A stretch of DNA of 51,936 nucleotides from Aeromonas molluscorum 848. Lineage in GTDB: Bacteria > Pseudomonadota > Gammaproteobacteria > Enterobacterales > Aeromonadaceae. The notes below the pieces were generated by a model. That model was given only the letters and a program-made list of their open reading frames with translations. It was not told where the DNA came from and searched no databases. Positions 27,763 to 37,580 of the stretch are shown one piece after another; the first letter of the stretch is position 1, and every line of letters starts with the position of its first letter. Where the stretch lies: positions 1 through 51,936 of the forward strand of contig NZ_AQGQ01000007.1 of the NCBI RefSeq assembly GCF_000388115.1, written 5' to 3'. The position numbers and the translations under genes were made by a program.

Positions 27763-30282
27763 TCAGCCCACGTCACGGGCCTGCACCTGAGGATCGCGCC
27801 CCACCCCCTGGCTGCGGTAAGGGATAACGTCCAGCGTCTCCCCCTTCTCTACTATCTCGTAGTACTGGGGCAGGTTGAAGTTGACGAACTGGCCATCATC
27901 GCTGAACCGTTCGTGACTGGAGGTATAGAAGCGGTTCACCCCGGCTACCAGCTCATCTTTGTTGCCCGCGAAATGCTGGTAAATCTCGACCCTGTTCGCC
28001 TCGTCCAGTATGTAGATGTTGGTGCGCGCATTGCGGGTGTCGAAGAAGAACTGCACCAGCCCCTCGCTGGCATAGGTATCCACTATGCCCGGCAGATGCT
28101 GGCTGTGGGTCTTGTCGAGGCGCAGCGGCAGGTGATCCAGCTTGTTGTGGGAGATGTGCCGGTAGAAGTCGATGGCGTTCTCCAGCTTCTTGACAGAGAC
28201 CCCGCGGCGCTCGAAGAAGATGCCGTATTTCTCCTTGCCAAGGACGAGGGTCTTGACCAGCTGCTGCTTGTCCCGGGCCAGACGCAGTTCGATGCACTCG
28301 GCTACCAGCTGTTGGAAGCGGGAGCGCACCAGGGAGCGGAAATGCTGGCTATAGCAGAAGACGGCGATAGTTTCCGGGGCCGCCGCATCCTGGTGCATCT
28401 TGCCGAGTATGGTGGTGAGGGCATCGACCACGGCTTCGTCACCGCGAAAATGCAGGGTGCGGATCTCGCTCCAGGAGTTGCGGTAGACCAGATCCACCGA
28501 ACCGACCAGACACTCCATATTGCGACCGAACGAGAAAACATCGGCGCTGTTGGCATCAAACTCTATCACCTGACCGACCCAATGACTGCTCGGGTCCACC
28601 TCCAGATTGAGGTAGATGGAAAGCTGATGGATCTCGCAAGGTCGGCTCAGGGCCACATTGGTGGCACGCGGATATTTGACCGGGAAGGTGCCGGAGAGAT
28701 CGCGGCAGAACTGGTGCAGGTTGTCTATGTGCAGATCCGAGCCCTGGTTGAACAGGTGCACCCTGGACTGGGCCGTGAGCAGATCATTGAAATAGGCCCA
28801 GGCCACCAGCTTGCTGATATAGCTGTTATGTTCGAGCGGCGCCCGACCAATGATGTCAGACGGCTCCAGTGACTGCTTGTAGAGATACCAACCGGCGCGA
28901 TTGAGGCGGCCGTTGGGCACCTGTACCAGGCTGAGATCAGGCTCGCTGAGATCCGGCGCTATCTTGAGGTTAATGCGCTGCACCTTGCCCGGCAGGCTCT
29001 CGAAGGCCGCATAAAGCTTGCGCGACAAGATGCCGATATCTTCCGGGTTGATTGATTCACTGATGTTGTTGCGCCGGGCGAACTGGATCAAGTTGCGATA
29101 GCTATGCATCAGGGCCTCTAGCAGCTCGGCATGGGCTACCTTGACCTGTTCTATCTTCCACTCCTGGCGATGATCCAGATGATGGAGCCGCTCCGGGCTC
29201 CAGCCCCAGTAAGCGACCAGCTGCTCCATCTGCTCCCGCCGCCACAGGGGCGAGCCCTCTTCGTTGGGATGGCTGAGCCCGTCACACACCTTCAGATAGA
29301 AGCAGCGGCGCACCAGATCCAGACGCTGCATGTCACCGATGGATTTGAGGTAGTTGGTCACCTTGTCCAGCATCAGGCAGTAGTTGTCCATCCGGAAACT
29401 CATGCCTTCATGCTGCTGGAACCAGTCGCGGCTGATGAAGGAGAGCAGTCGGGTGTTCGGGTACTCATGGGAGTAGGCCTCCATCAACACCGACTTGAGC
29501 ACCGCCTTGTAGGGAGAGTCGATACCCTTGTAAAGCTGCCAGAGGGCAGAGCCGAAGTACTCCTCGGCCGGAATGCGGTTGAAGCTGCCAAGATCGAGCC
29601 AGTCATCCTGACTGAGCTGACCGCTCGCAAACAGGCCGGTCACATAGGCATCGTACTGCTCGTCATAGGCGCGGGGCACCAGGTACCAGAGCAGGCGCTT
29701 GCCCGCAATGTGCATGGCGCTGCGATAGAACTCGTCGAGCAGCAACAGGTGCTGGGCACTGCCGCAGTTTTCACCCTGCATCTGGGCATCGTTGTGCTGA
29801 CGAAACTTGTCTTCGGGGATCAGGAAGAAGTTGAGATCCACGCCGCGCTGCTCGGCCCACTTGGAGAGTTGCTGGCACTTGAGATCAAGCAGAGCCAGAC
29901 GATCGGGAGAGAGGCCCGCCACGTGACAGACCCAGATATCAAGATCCGAATGACAACACTGACCGATAGAAGAGGTGCTGCCCATGGAGTAGAGGCCTTG
30001 AATGGCCCTGTCCTGGGTGCTGAGCCCCCCCTGGCAGTTGGCGTTCTGGCACAGGTCTTCGATGAAGGCCTGCTGGGTCTCGTCGGCTTGAAAACTCCAG
30101 ATCCCATGAGGCACATCCCCACCCACATAACCGGGCAGCAGGGGATGATTAAAGTGCAGCATGACGGGCAGCAGTTGGAATACCTGTTGCCCATAGCGAC
30201 TCATGAGACCTAGCGCCCGCTGCGTCTTGAGACGATTGATCTCGTCATAACGCGATACGAGTGCATCGAGTTGTACCAGCAA
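27763..30282 (-). CDS. cyaA: Class I adenylate cyclase CyaA
   Basis: The 839-residue protein matches the enterobacterial class I cyclase (848 in E. coli), which makes cAMP for CRP. The catalytic nucleotidyltransferase motif [20 protein letters not shown] is at residues 101-120, followed by the [12 protein letters not shown] strand. The C-terminal half is the regulatory region that responds to the glucose phosphotransferase protein in E. coli. The start codon is TTG at 30280-30282, with AGG upstream; E. coli cyaA also uses UUG, known to keep expression low. A candidate CRP site lies 59 bp upstream. The gene is divergent from hemC, the same arrangement as in E. coli. Confidence 0.96.
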   Translation of the reverse strand: MLVQLDALVSRYDEINRLKTQRALGLMSRYGQQVFQLLPVMLHFNHPLLPGYVGGDVPHGIWSFQADETQQAFIEDLCQNANCQGGLSTQDRAIQGLYSMGSTSSIGQCCHSDLDIWVCHVAGLSPDRLALLDLKCQQLSKWAEQRGVDLNFFLIPEDKFRQHNDAQMQGENCGSAQHLLLLDEFYRSAMHIAGKRLLWYLVPRAYDEQYDAYVTGLFASGQLSQDDWLDLGSFNRIPAEEYFGSALWQLYKGIDSPYKAVLKSVLMEAYSHEYPNTRLLSFISRDWFQQHEGMSFRMDNYCLMLDKVTNYLKSIGDMQRLDLVRRCFYLKVCDGLSHPNEEGSPLWRREQMEQLVAYWGWSPERLHHLDHRQEWKIEQVKVAHAELLEALMHSYRNLIQFARRNNISESINPEDIGILSRKLYAAFESLPGKVQRINLKIAPDLSEPDLSLVQVPNGRLNRAGWYLYKQSLEPSDIIGRAPLEHNSYISKLVAWAYFNDLLTAQSRVHLFNQGSDLHIDNLHQFCRDLSGTFPVKYPRATNVALSRPCEIHQLSIYLNLEVDPSSHWVGQVIEFDANSADVFSFGRNMECLVGSVDLVYRNSWSEIRTLHFRGDEAVVDALTTILGKMHQDAAAPETIAVFCYSQHFRSLVRSRFQQLVAECIELRLARDKQQLVKTLVLGKEKYGIFFERRGVSVKKLENAIDFYRHISHNKLDHLPLRLDKTHSQHLPGIVDTYASEGLVQFFFDTRNARTNIYILDEANRVEIYQHFAGNKDELVAGVNRFYTSSHERFSDDGQFVNFNLPQYYEIVEKGETLDVIPYRSQGVGRDPQVQARDVG

Positions 30283-30340
30283 TGACCTGCCTATTTGGGG
30301 GTTGCAATTGACGCACCAAAACGGTGAGACGTCAAAAAAG

Positions 30341-30356
30341 TGTGATCATGTTAACA
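30341..30356 (-). promoter_or_regulatory. Candidate CRP site at the cyaA promoter
   Basis: TGTGATCATGTTAACA keeps the left half TGTGA perfectly and four of five right-half positions of the CRP consensus. On the minus strand TTGTTT (about 30371-30376) lies upstream as a possible -35, which would place the CRP site over the -10 region. In E. coli CRP represses cyaA from a similar position. Confidence 0.5.
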
Positions 30357-30605
30357 ATGCAAACTGCGGTGGTAAACAAGCCCACAGCGAATAGCGGGAT
30401 TATTTATGACAGCCAGATGAACGGTATCACCGGAAAGCAAATAAAGTATTTAGAATCATATAGTTGACGTTCTGAAAAGCCATAATGAAAATCATTTCCT
30501 CCCCTTCATTTTTCAGCCGGATCCCGCTTTTGCGGCCCGTGCCATGAAAGCCCCCGTAAAGGGTGGTAAGATCATTTTCCTTTAAATATGAAACAACTGA
30601 TTGAT

Positions 30606-31535
30606 ATGGCAGCCCGTACCCTGAGAATCGCCACACGCAAGAGCCCACTGGCCCTGTGGCAGGCCAACTTTGTCAAAGACAGGCTCGAAGCCCTGCATCC
30701 GCAGCTCACCGTCGAGCTGGTGCCCATGAGCACTCAGGGTGACAAAATATTGGATACTCCGTTGGCAAAGGTTGGCGGAAAAGGGTTGTTCGTCAAAGAG
30801 TTGGAAACGGCCATGCTGGAAGGGCGGGCAGATATCGCCGTTCACTCCATGAAAGACGTCCCGGTTGAGTTTCCCGAAGGACTTGGCCTGCATACCATCT
30901 GCGAACGCGAAGATCCCCGTGATGCCTTCGTCTCCAGTCGTTTCGCCAGCGTGGCCGACCTGCCCCTGGGCGCCGTGGTCGGCACCTCCAGTCTGCGCCG
31001 CCAGTGCCAGTTGCGCGCTGCCCGTCCGGATCTGGTGGTACGTGACCTGCGCGGCAACGTCAACACCCGCCTAGCCAAGCTCGATGCTGGTGAATACGAC
31101 GCCATCATATTGGCTGCCGCCGGCCTGCTGCGCCTGGAGATGGCAGACAGGATCCGCGCTTTCATCGCGCCGGAGCAGAGCCTGCCCGCCAACGGCCAGG
31201 GTGCTGTCGGCATCGAGTGTCGCAACGACGATCTGGAACTGCACGCCCTGCTGGCGCCGCTGGAGCACGCCGAGACCCGCATCCGGGTATTGACCGAGCG
31301 CGCCATGAACCGTGCCCTGCAAGGGGGTTGCCAGGTACCAATCGGTGCCTACGCCCTGATCGAAGGAGATCAGATCTGGCTGCGCGGTCTGGTCGGCCAA
31401 CCCGATGGCAGCCAGGTACTGCGCGACGAGATCCGCGGCCCCCTGGCCCAGGGTGAGGCCCTGGGCCAGCAGCTGGCCGAGCGCCTGCTCGCCGCCGGTG
31501 CCGATACCATACTCGCCAAGGTCTATCAGGCATGA
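30606..31535 (+). CDS. hemC: Hydroxymethylbilane synthase HemC
   Basis: The 309-residue enzyme joins four porphobilinogens into hydroxymethylbilane. It starts [18 protein letters not shown], has the substrate-binding arginines in [34 protein letters not shown] and [11 protein letters not shown], and the cysteine carrying the dipyrromethane cofactor in [13 protein letters not shown] (near residue 242). The ATG at 30606 fits the family N-terminus; an ATG six codons upstream (30588) is possible and neither has a strong ribosome-binding site. The gene is divergent from cyaA and starts the hem cluster. A 124-bp gap separates it from hemD, wider than in E. coli, where the genes nearly touch. Confidence 0.96.
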   Translation: MAARTLRIATRKSPLALWQANFVKDRLEALHPQLTVELVPMSTQGDKILDTPLAKVGGKGLFVKELETAMLEGRADIAVHSMKDVPVEFPEGLGLHTICEREDPRDAFVSSRFASVADLPLGAVVGTSSLRRQCQLRAARPDLVVRDLRGNVNTRLAKLDAGEYDAIILAAAGLLRLEMADRIRAFIAPEQSLPANGQGAVGIECRNDDLELHALLAPLEHAETRIRVLTERAMNRALQGGCQVPIGAYALIEGDQIWLRGLVGQPDGSQVLRDEIRGPLAQGEALGQQLAERLLAAGADTILAKVYQA

Positions 31536-31659
31536 TGGGCCAGGGCCGTCATGCAGAGCGTCGGCAGGTCCCTGCCCCTCATGTCGGCCCTATCTTGCGA
31601 ATGACCAGACCGAGCCCCTGGCAACTGACCTCCTTCGCCCCCCCTCGGAGGGCGCAGCT

Positions 31660-32394
31660 ATGACCCCCCTGGTGGTACGTCCCGCCGAACAGGGGGCCGA
31701 GCTGGCGACGCTGCTTCGCCAGCACGGCCATGCTCCCCACCCCTGCACCTTGCTCACGCTGGGTCCCGGCAACGAGCTGGATCAGCTGGCCAATCAATTG
31801 GCCGAGGCCGATATCGTCATCGCCGTCAGCACACATGCTGTTATTTTTGCTGATCATTTTCTGTTGCAAACTGGTCAGACCTGGCCAAATATTGACTACT
31901 TTGCGGTAGGCGACACCAGTGCGGCCGCCTTTGCCGAGCTGGGCATTCGTGCCGCCAGTCCGGCGGATCCCCGCAGCGAGGGACTGCTGGCCCTGTCCGA
32001 ACTGCAACAGGTGGCGGGCAAGCGGATCTTGATCCTGCGCGGCAACGGGGGCCGGGATCTCATCGCCCGAACGCTGGCCTCGAGGGGGGCTCTGGTGCAC
32101 TATTGTTGCACCTATGAGCGCCACTACCCTGCACTGGATGGCTCGGCACTGACCCGTGAGTGGCAAGCGGCCGGGATAGACAGCCTGCTTATCACCAGCG
32201 GGGAGTTGTTGCAGCGTCTGCAGACGCTGGTACCTGAAGATGCACACCCCTGGCTGCACGGCTGCCAGTTGGTGGTCCCCAGCCCCCGGGTGGCCGAGAT
32301 GGCCGAAGGGTTGGGTTTTCTCCATATCACGATTGCCCAGGGGGCAGCCAATCAGGCCCTGCTGGCCGCCCTGGAACAGAGGAAGACGCGATGA
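31660..32394 (+). CDS. hemD: Uroporphyrinogen-III synthase HemD
   Basis: The 244-residue protein cyclises hydroxymethylbilane with inversion of ring D. Sequence is poorly conserved in this family. Recognisable parts are LVVRP at the N-terminus, the DIVIAVSTHAVIFADHFL region, YFAVGDTSAAAFAELGI, LSELQQVAGKRILILRGNGGRDLIARTLASRGALVHYCCTYER and the SLLITSGELLQRL segment. Length and position between hemC and hemX support the call. The ATG at 31660 has GGAGGG upstream. The frame is open back into hemC, but that part is a shadow. The TGA overlaps the hemX ATG. Confidence 0.93.
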   Translation: MTPLVVRPAEQGAELATLLRQHGHAPHPCTLLTLGPGNELDQLANQLAEADIVIAVSTHAVIFADHFLLQTGQTWPNIDYFAVGDTSAAAFAELGIRAASPADPRSEGLLALSELQQVAGKRILILRGNGGRDLIARTLASRGALVHYCCTYERHYPALDGSALTREWQAAGIDSLLITSGELLQRLQTLVPEDAHPWLHGCQLVVPSPRVAEMAEGLGFLHITIAQGAANQALLAALEQRKTR

Positions 32395-33488
32395 CAGAAC
32401 AACAAGAGACCCAGGCCACTTCGCAAGAGAGCGCCGCACCGCGCCAGAGTCCGGCCGCCGAGCCGACTCACGCCAGCCCGGCGCCGGCCAAGCAGCACAA
32501 GGGCCGTGCCGGTGTGATCATGGGGGCCGTGGCCATACTGATCGCCCTTGGGCTAACCGGCGGCCTCTACTATCACGGCCATCAGGGCGCCATGGCACAA
32601 CAGGCCGAACTGGGCCAGCTCAAGCAGCAGCTGGCGGATGTCATGGGGCGACTCGACCAGAGCGGCAGCAAGGAGCGCACCCAGCTGGGCGAGCTCGGCA
32701 AGCAACAGCTGACCCTGCAAGAGGAGTTGAAAGGCTTGCAGAATCGGGTGCTGGATCTCAACGACAAACGTCCCAATGACTGGATGCTGGCCGAGTCCGA
32801 ATATCTGGTACGCATGGCGGGCCGCAAACTCTGGCTGGAGCACGACCTCGTTTCCGCCATCACCTTGCTCGGCAATGCCGACGAGCGCATCAAGGCCCTC
32901 AACGATCCCAGCCTGATGCCCATTCGCAAGGCTCTGGCCGAAGACATCGCCAAACTCAAGGCCATGCCCCGCGTCGATCGTGAAGGGCTCACCCTCAAGC
33001 TCGCCGCCCTCGAAGATCAGATAGATCAACTGCCCCTCTCCAACGTCACCATGCCCACCGCCGAGGAGCAGGCCAATCAGGCGGTCAGCAGCAACCCGGA
33101 CGAATGGGAGAGCAACCTGAAGAAGAACTGGGTCAAGTTTACCGAAAACTTCATCACCATCCGTCGCCGGGATGGCGCGGTCGAGGCACTCATCTCGCCC
33201 CAGCAGGAGATCTACCTGCGCGAGAACCTCAAAACCAAGCTGCTCCAGGCCCAACTCGCTGTGTACCGCGAGCAGCAAGCCCTGTATGAAGACAGCATCG
33301 ACAAGGCTTCCCGCTGGCTGGCGCAATATTTCGATACCGAAAACAGCGCAACCCACTATCTGCAGGGCGAGCTCGACAAGCTCAAGGGCGAGCAGATCCA
33401 GTTCGATTATCCGGACAGGTTCAGTACCCAGGCCCTGCTCGAACAGGTGCTGACCGAACGCCTGCAACGCATCGCGACAGGTAACTGA
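32391..33488 (+). CDS. hemX: HemX-like inner-membrane protein
   Basis: The 365-residue protein has a Gln/Ser/Pro/Ala-rich cytoplasmic N-terminus (about 1-43), one membrane segment (about 44-63, VIMGAVAILIALGLTGGLYY), a coiled coil (about 70-120) and a helical periplasmic domain with ESEYLVRMAGRKLWLEHDL, typical of HemX. It was once called uroporphyrinogen-III C-methyltransferase, but lacks the SAM-binding motifs of true methyltransferases; its real job is unknown. The ATG overlaps the hemD stop by 4 bases and hemY follows 10 bp later. Confidence 0.92.
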   Translation: MTEQQETQATSQESAAPRQSPAAEPTHASPAPAKQHKGRAGVIMGAVAILIALGLTGGLYYHGHQGAMAQQAELGQLKQQLADVMGRLDQSGSKERTQLGELGKQQLTLQEELKGLQNRVLDLNDKRPNDWMLAESEYLVRMAGRKLWLEHDLVSAITLLGNADERIKALNDPSLMPIRKALAEDIAKLKAMPRVDREGLTLKLAALEDQIDQLPLSNVTMPTAEEQANQAVSSNPDEWESNLKKNWVKFTENFITIRRRDGAVEALISPQQEIYLRENLKTKLLQAQLAVYREQQALYEDSIDKASRWLAQYFDTENSATHYLQGELDKLKGEQIQFDYPDRFSTQALLEQVLTERLQRIATGN

Positions 33489-33498
33489 GGAGAGCCCC

Positions 33499-34662
33499 AT
33501 GATCCGTTTGATTATTCTGGTCGCCGTCATGGTGGCGGGCCTGGCCTTCGGCCCCGAGGCCTCGGGCAACAAGGGCTATGTGATGATCTCTCTGGGGAAT
33601 TACACCCTGGAGTCCTCGGTCACCAGCGCGGTGATCCTGGCCATTCTGTTTTATGGTCTGCTGCTCATCGTCGAATGGGTGCTGGCCCGGGTCTTTGGCC
33701 TGCGCCGCAAGACCCTTGGCTGGTATGGCTCCCGCCGTCGCCGCAAGGCCAACCAACAGACGGTGGCGGCCACCCTGGCCTTCGCCGAGGGGCAATATAG
33801 CCAGGCCGAGAAGCTGATGGTCAAGGGCGCTCGCAACAGCGAGACCCCACTGCTCAACTACCTCTCCGCCGCCAAGGCGGCTCAGGCCCGTGGCGATGAC
33901 AGCCGCCGGGATCAATATCTGCTGCAGGCTCAGGAAGAGCACCCCAAGGCCGAGCTGGCCCTGACCCTGACCCAGACCCAGTTGCAGATAGAGCAAGGTC
34001 AATACGAAAGCGCCCTCGCGACCCTGGAGTCCCTGCGATCCCTCAATCCTCGCCATCCCATGGTGCTGGATCAGCTGCGTCAAGTGCAGCTCGCTCGTCA
34101 GGACTGGACGGCCCTGCTGGAGCTGATCCCGGTGCTGCACAAGGTCGGCAAGCTGACACCCAAACAGGAAGAGGAGCTGACCCGTCAAGCCTGGGTTGGC
34201 CGCCTGCAACAAGGCGCCAACGAGGCTGACACACTGGCTGCCATCTGGCAGGCCATGCCCAAGAAGTTGCGTCAGGACCCCGAGTTGCTGCTCGGCTATG
34301 GCCGCCAGTTGCGCAGCCTGCAGGGAGACCAGGCAGCCGCCGATCTCTGGCTCGATGCCCTGCGCCGGGATGCCTCGCCTCAGCTGCTGGCCGAATTGCC
34401 CCGTTTGCGTCTGGATGACTACCAGCCCCTGCTGACCCTGCTTGGCAAGATGCAGGACAAGCCGGGCGCTCAGGCAGCACTCGCCCAGATTTGCCTGCTG
34501 GCAGGCCAATTGGATGAAGCCCAGCGACTGCTGGAGATAGCGCTGGCACAGGCGCCAAGTGCAGCCCTCTACCATGCAATGGGCCAGCTGATGGACAAGC
34601 GCCGCCTCACCAACAAGGCCAACGAGTACTATCGTCAGGCCCTGCAGCTCGCGGGCATCTAA
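33499..34662 (+). CDS. hemY: HemY-like TPR inner-membrane protein
   Basis: The 387-residue protein has two N-terminal membrane segments (about 3-20 and 42-62) followed by TPR-like helical repeats (about 75-380). The HemY core is LGNYTLESSVTSAVILAILFYGLLLIVEWVL, then RRRKANQQTVAATLAFAEGQYSQAEKLM. This is the E. coli-type HemY, a heme-biosynthesis-associated scaffold of unclear function, and not the protoporphyrinogen oxidase of the same name in Bacillus. It is the last gene of the hem operon, followed by a strong terminator. Confidence 0.93.
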   Translation: MIRLIILVAVMVAGLAFGPEASGNKGYVMISLGNYTLESSVTSAVILAILFYGLLLIVEWVLARVFGLRRKTLGWYGSRRRRKANQQTVAATLAFAEGQYSQAEKLMVKGARNSETPLLNYLSAAKAAQARGDDSRRDQYLLQAQEEHPKAELALTLTQTQLQIEQGQYESALATLESLRSLNPRHPMVLDQLRQVQLARQDWTALLELIPVLHKVGKLTPKQEEELTRQAWVGRLQQGANEADTLAAIWQAMPKKLRQDPELLLGYGRQLRSLQGDQAAADLWLDALRRDASPQLLAELPRLRLDDYQPLLTLLGKMQDKPGAQAALAQICLLAGQLDEAQRLLEIALAQAPSAALYHAMGQLMDKRRLTNKANEYYRQALQLAGI

Positions 34663-34690
34663 CCCGACGACCTTGGGTGAAACCTGTCAA

Positions 34691-34718
34691 AAGAGGCCGC
34701 AATTGCGGCCTCTTTTTT
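34691..34718. terminator. Terminator after hemY
   Basis: The 10-bp stem AAGAGGCCGC/GCGGCCTCTT with loop AATT is followed by a run of six T on the plus strand and four T on the minus strand. It can serve hemY and the convergent cysteine-cluster gene. Confidence 0.9.
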
Positions 34719-34777
34719 ATGGCTGTCGACCTCATTCAATCAGAGGCGACAGTTGCAGGTTGGCGCCGTCAGTAGGC

Positions 34778-35029
34778 TCAGGAGGTCTGCCGCTCCCACT
34801 CCCCGAGCAGCCAGAGCGCCTCCCCCCGGTGAGTGCCACACACATCCATCATGGGACGAAAGCCGCTGCATACGCTGGGGCGCTCGGGTGAGCCGAACAG
34901 GCGACAACCCAGCCGCTCATCGAGTTGGACGCAGGGTACCCCGGCGGGTTTCCCCTGTGGCATGCCCGGGATGGCACTGCTGATACTGGGGGCGATACAA
35001 CAAGCTGCACAGCCGGCACGACATTCCAT
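34778..35029 (-). CDS. YeiW-like cysteine-cluster protein (YkgJ/UPF0153 family)
   Basis: The 83-residue protein closely resembles E. coli Yei[19 protein letters not shown], then [19 protein letters not shown], then [18 protein letters not shown] and MDVCG. Eight cysteines in the CxxGCxxCC...C...C...C...C pattern suggest binding of a metal or Fe-S cluster, as proposed for the YkgJ family; direct function is unknown. I chose the ATG at 35027-35029, which matches the E. coli start and has GGAT upstream. Upstream in-frame starts exist at 35041 (ATG) and 35083 (GTG, with AAGAGG close by). Confidence 0.82.
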   Translation of the reverse strand: MECRAGCAACCIAPSISSAIPGMPQGKPAGVPCVQLDERLGCRLFGSPERPSVCSGFRPMMDVCGTHRGEALWLLGEWERQTS

Positions 35030-35126
35030 GACGATATCCATCCAAGGGCCAAGGGGATGCGCCAGTCTATCCCAGGCCCGCACAACCTCTTACCACTATC
35101 GCTGTCATCCCCTCACAGACTGCAAC

Positions 35127-35149
35127 AAGCCCGGCGCTGGGCCGGGCTT
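35127..35149 (-). terminator. Possible terminator hairpin after glpX
   Basis: The 9-bp stem AAGCCCGGC/GCCGGGCTT with a 5-base loop lies 28 bp after the glpX stop. Flanking TGCAA/TTGCA can extend it, but there is no T-run on either strand. Confidence 0.4.
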
Positions 35150-35176
35150 GGATTGCAAGGCACATGACACCGCGCA

Positions 35177-36187
35177 TCAGAGAATGATGTCGCGGATCAC
35201 CTCGTCCTTGCGACTCAGATAGTGAATCGACTTGATACGACGAATGGTGCGTGACTTGCCACGGATAAGCAGCGTCTCGGTGGTCGCCATGATGCCATCG
35301 CTGCTGATGCCTTCCAGCAGATCGCCCTTGGTGATGCCTGTGGCGGAGAAGATGACGTTGTCATTCTTGGCCAAATCTTCCAGCTTGAGCACCTTGGTGA
35401 CATCGATACCCAGCGCGATGCAGCGGGCTATCTCCTGCTCGCCCAGGGCTCGGGCATTGGCATCGTCACCCTTGACCTGATGGCGGGGCATGAGGCGAGC
35501 CTGCATGTCGCCGTCCAGGGCCCGGATCACTGCCGCCGAGATGACACCTTCCGGTGCGCCGCCGATGCCGTAGAGCATGTCGACTTCGCTGTCCGGCAGA
35601 CAGGTGAGGATAGAGGCGGCCACATCGCCGTCGGGAATGGCGAATACGCGCACGCCCAGCCCCTGCATCTCCTTGATTGCCTTGTCATGACGCGGCTTGG
35701 CCAGGGTAATGACGGTCAGACGCGACAGCGGCTTGCCGAGCGCCTTGGCAACGGCTTTGAGGTTCAGCTCAAGGGCTTGATCCAGGTCGATCACACCTTT
35801 GGCCTTGGGGCCGACGATGAGCTTTTCCATGTACATGTCGGGGGCCTTGAGGAAGGATCCCTTGTCACCAACAGCCAGCACAGCCAGGGCATTGGATTGA
35901 CCCATTGCGGTCATGCGGGTGCCTTCGATCGGGTCGACGGCGATGTCTACCGCATCACCCAGACCTGTCCCCACATGCTCACCGATATAGAGCATGGGCG
36001 CTTCGTCGATCTCACCCTCGCCGATCACTATCTCACCATCGATATCGATCTGATTGAGGATATGACGCATGGCCGCCACGGCCGCGCCATCGGCGATATT
36101 CTTGTCGCCACGTCCGAGCCACTTATAGCCAGCCAGTGCAGCCGCTTCCGTCACTCGGGAAAATTCGATTGCCAGTTCACGTCTCAT
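35177..36187 (-). CDS. glpX: Class II fructose-1,6-bisphosphatase GlpX
   Basis: The 336-residue protein is identical in length to E. coli GlpX and colinear with it. It hydrolyses fructose-1,6-bisphosphate to fructose-6-phosphate in gluconeogenesis, using Mn2+. Motifs are YKWLGRGDKNIADGAAVAAMR, the metal-binding GEGEIDEAPMLYIGE (about 57-71), AVDPIEGTRMTA (about 85-96) and the substrate loop YGIGGAPEGV (about 185-194). In E. coli glpX follows glpF and glpK; here it stands alone with YeiW downstream, so the regulation is probably different. Confidence 0.96.
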   Translation of the reverse strand: MRRELAIEFSRVTEAAALAGYKWLGRGDKNIADGAAVAAMRHILNQIDIDGEIVIGEGEIDEAPMLYIGEHVGTGLGDAVDIAVDPIEGTRMTAMGQSNALAVLAVGDKGSFLKAPDMYMEKLIVGPKAKGVIDLDQALELNLKAVAKALGKPLSRLTVITLAKPRHDKAIKEMQGLGVRVFAIPDGDVAASILTCLPDSEVDMLYGIGGAPEGVISAAVIRALDGDMQARLMPRHQVKGDDANARALGEQEIARCIALGIDVTKVLKLEDLAKNDNVIFSATGITKGDLLEGISSDGIMATTETLLIRGKSRTIRRIKSIHYLSRKDEVIRDIIL

Positions 36188-36471
36188 CGCTAATCCAACC
36201 TATTGGAGCTCGAAAAACGGGCGGCATTCTACCACAAGGGCAAACCTTTGCGCGCAAAACTACGTGCTCACCGTATTTTAACCATTTCGCTCGCCCTGTG
36301 ACCGACGCAGACCCACGCAGGCTCAAGCTGGCAGGCCTTGAGGTTGCCCCCTTCATCGAACTGACATCAAATCACCATTCACTCTTCATCTGTCAGTAAC
36401 CGAACCGTCATTTCGCCCCCCTAGGATAGCCCCGTCTTTTACAACAAAAGCTTGCAACACAAGGGATTAAG

Positions 36472-37530
36472 ATGAAAAAGCTGACAGTAGTAGCCTTGGC
36501 ACTGAGCGCCGCCTTCCAAGCCCAGGCCGTCGAAGTCTTCAAGAATGACACCACCAAGCTCGACCTCTATGGCCGCATCTATGCCGGTCAGTTCTTCGGT
36601 GACAAAAAGAAGCTTGATGACAATGGTGACATAGTCGATGACTACAGCGCCAAGCAGGGGGCCAACCAGTTTGTCCGTTTCGGTGCCAAGGTCGACAGCC
36701 AGATCAACAGCAATCTCAAGGTCCTGGCTCAATACGAGCTGCAGCTGTACGTCAATGACAGCGAGAAAACCATCAGCGAGAACTCGGACAACATGCGCAC
36801 TCGCCTGGCCTTTGCAGGGGTCGGCGCCGATTGGGGGGCTGTCACTTTCGGTCGCCAAAAAGGCGCCCCCGGATTCCTGGCAGACTGGACAGATGTCTCC
36901 TTGTCCGATGGCTATGGCAATGACGCTCTGGGCGCCAAAACCGATACCTTCGCCACCAACCGCGCCGGTTCAGTATTGAAATACTCAGGTCTGTTCAACG
37001 GCTTCCAGGTTGACACCAGCTACAAATTTGATGGCGGTGATACCGAAGAGACCAGCAACAAAGACAGCGATGCCGCCTACGGCGCCGCCGTGGCCTACAG
37101 CTTCCCGTTCAACCTCTCTTTGGGTACCGCCTACAACGTAGGTTTGCGCGACAAGAGTGGCGAAGCCGATGCCAAATTGTGGCTGCTCTCCGCCAAATAT
37201 GACGACAAGAGTATCTACGCGGCCCTGAGCTACGCCGATGGCAACGACTTCCTGGCCACCGACAAGGATCACACCGGTTGGGAAGCCGCGCTTGGCTACA
37301 ACTTCAGCAACGGCATCGGCCTGATGGCGCTCTGGAACAAGCAAACCGTCGAGCAGAAGGGCAAGGATGACATCGACTCCGTCGACTACTACACCCTGGG
37401 CGCCCAATACAAGTTCAACAGCAACTTCCGGGTGATCGGCGAATACCGCATCAACAACCTGGACAGCCAGCCGAACACGGCCGTTGCCAACCAGGACGAC
37501 TTCCAACTGGCCGCCCGCTACGACTTCTAA
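36472..37530 (+). CDS. General porin of the OmpC/OmpF type
   Basis: The 352-residue precursor has a signal peptide MKKLTVVALALSAAFQAQA, with cleavage before VEVFKND, and amphipathic beta strands throughout, ending in YDF with the C-terminal Phe recognised by the BAM complex. Typical porin features are the first strand TKLDLYGRIYAG, RFGAKVDSQINSNLKVLAQYELQL, AFAGVGADWGAVTFGRQKG and the constriction-loop region around FLADWTDVSLSDGYG. It would form a trimeric 16-stranded channel for small polar solutes. The ATG has AAGGGA upstream. A 284-bp upstream region probably carries regulation, but I cannot identify OmpR sites with confidence. Confidence 0.93.
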   Translation: MKKLTVVALALSAAFQAQAVEVFKNDTTKLDLYGRIYAGQFFGDKKKLDDNGDIVDDYSAKQGANQFVRFGAKVDSQINSNLKVLAQYELQLYVNDSEKTISENSDNMRTRLAFAGVGADWGAVTFGRQKGAPGFLADWTDVSLSDGYGNDALGAKTDTFATNRAGSVLKYSGLFNGFQVDTSYKFDGGDTEETSNKDSDAAYGAAVAYSFPFNLSLGTAYNVGLRDKSGEADAKLWLLSAKYDDKSIYAALSYADGNDFLATDKDHTGWEAALGYNFSNGIGLMALWNKQTVEQKGKDDIDSVDYYTLGAQYKFNSNFRVIGEYRINNLDSQPNTAVANQDDFQLAARYDF

Positions 37531-37554
37531 GTAGCCCCTCCCCAGCGACCCGAC

Positions 37555-37580
37555 AGGCGATGAGCGATCATCGCCTTTTT
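37555..37580 (+). terminator. Terminator of the porin gene
   Basis: The stem AGGCGATGA/TCATCGCCT with loop GCGA is followed by TTTTT, 25 bp after the stop codon. Confidence 0.9.

Noticed and set aside
30427-30648. Small minus-strand frame in the cyaA-hemC gap
   Set aside because: It overlaps the hemC start, lacks a ribosome-binding site and has no recognisable features; more likely promoter DNA.
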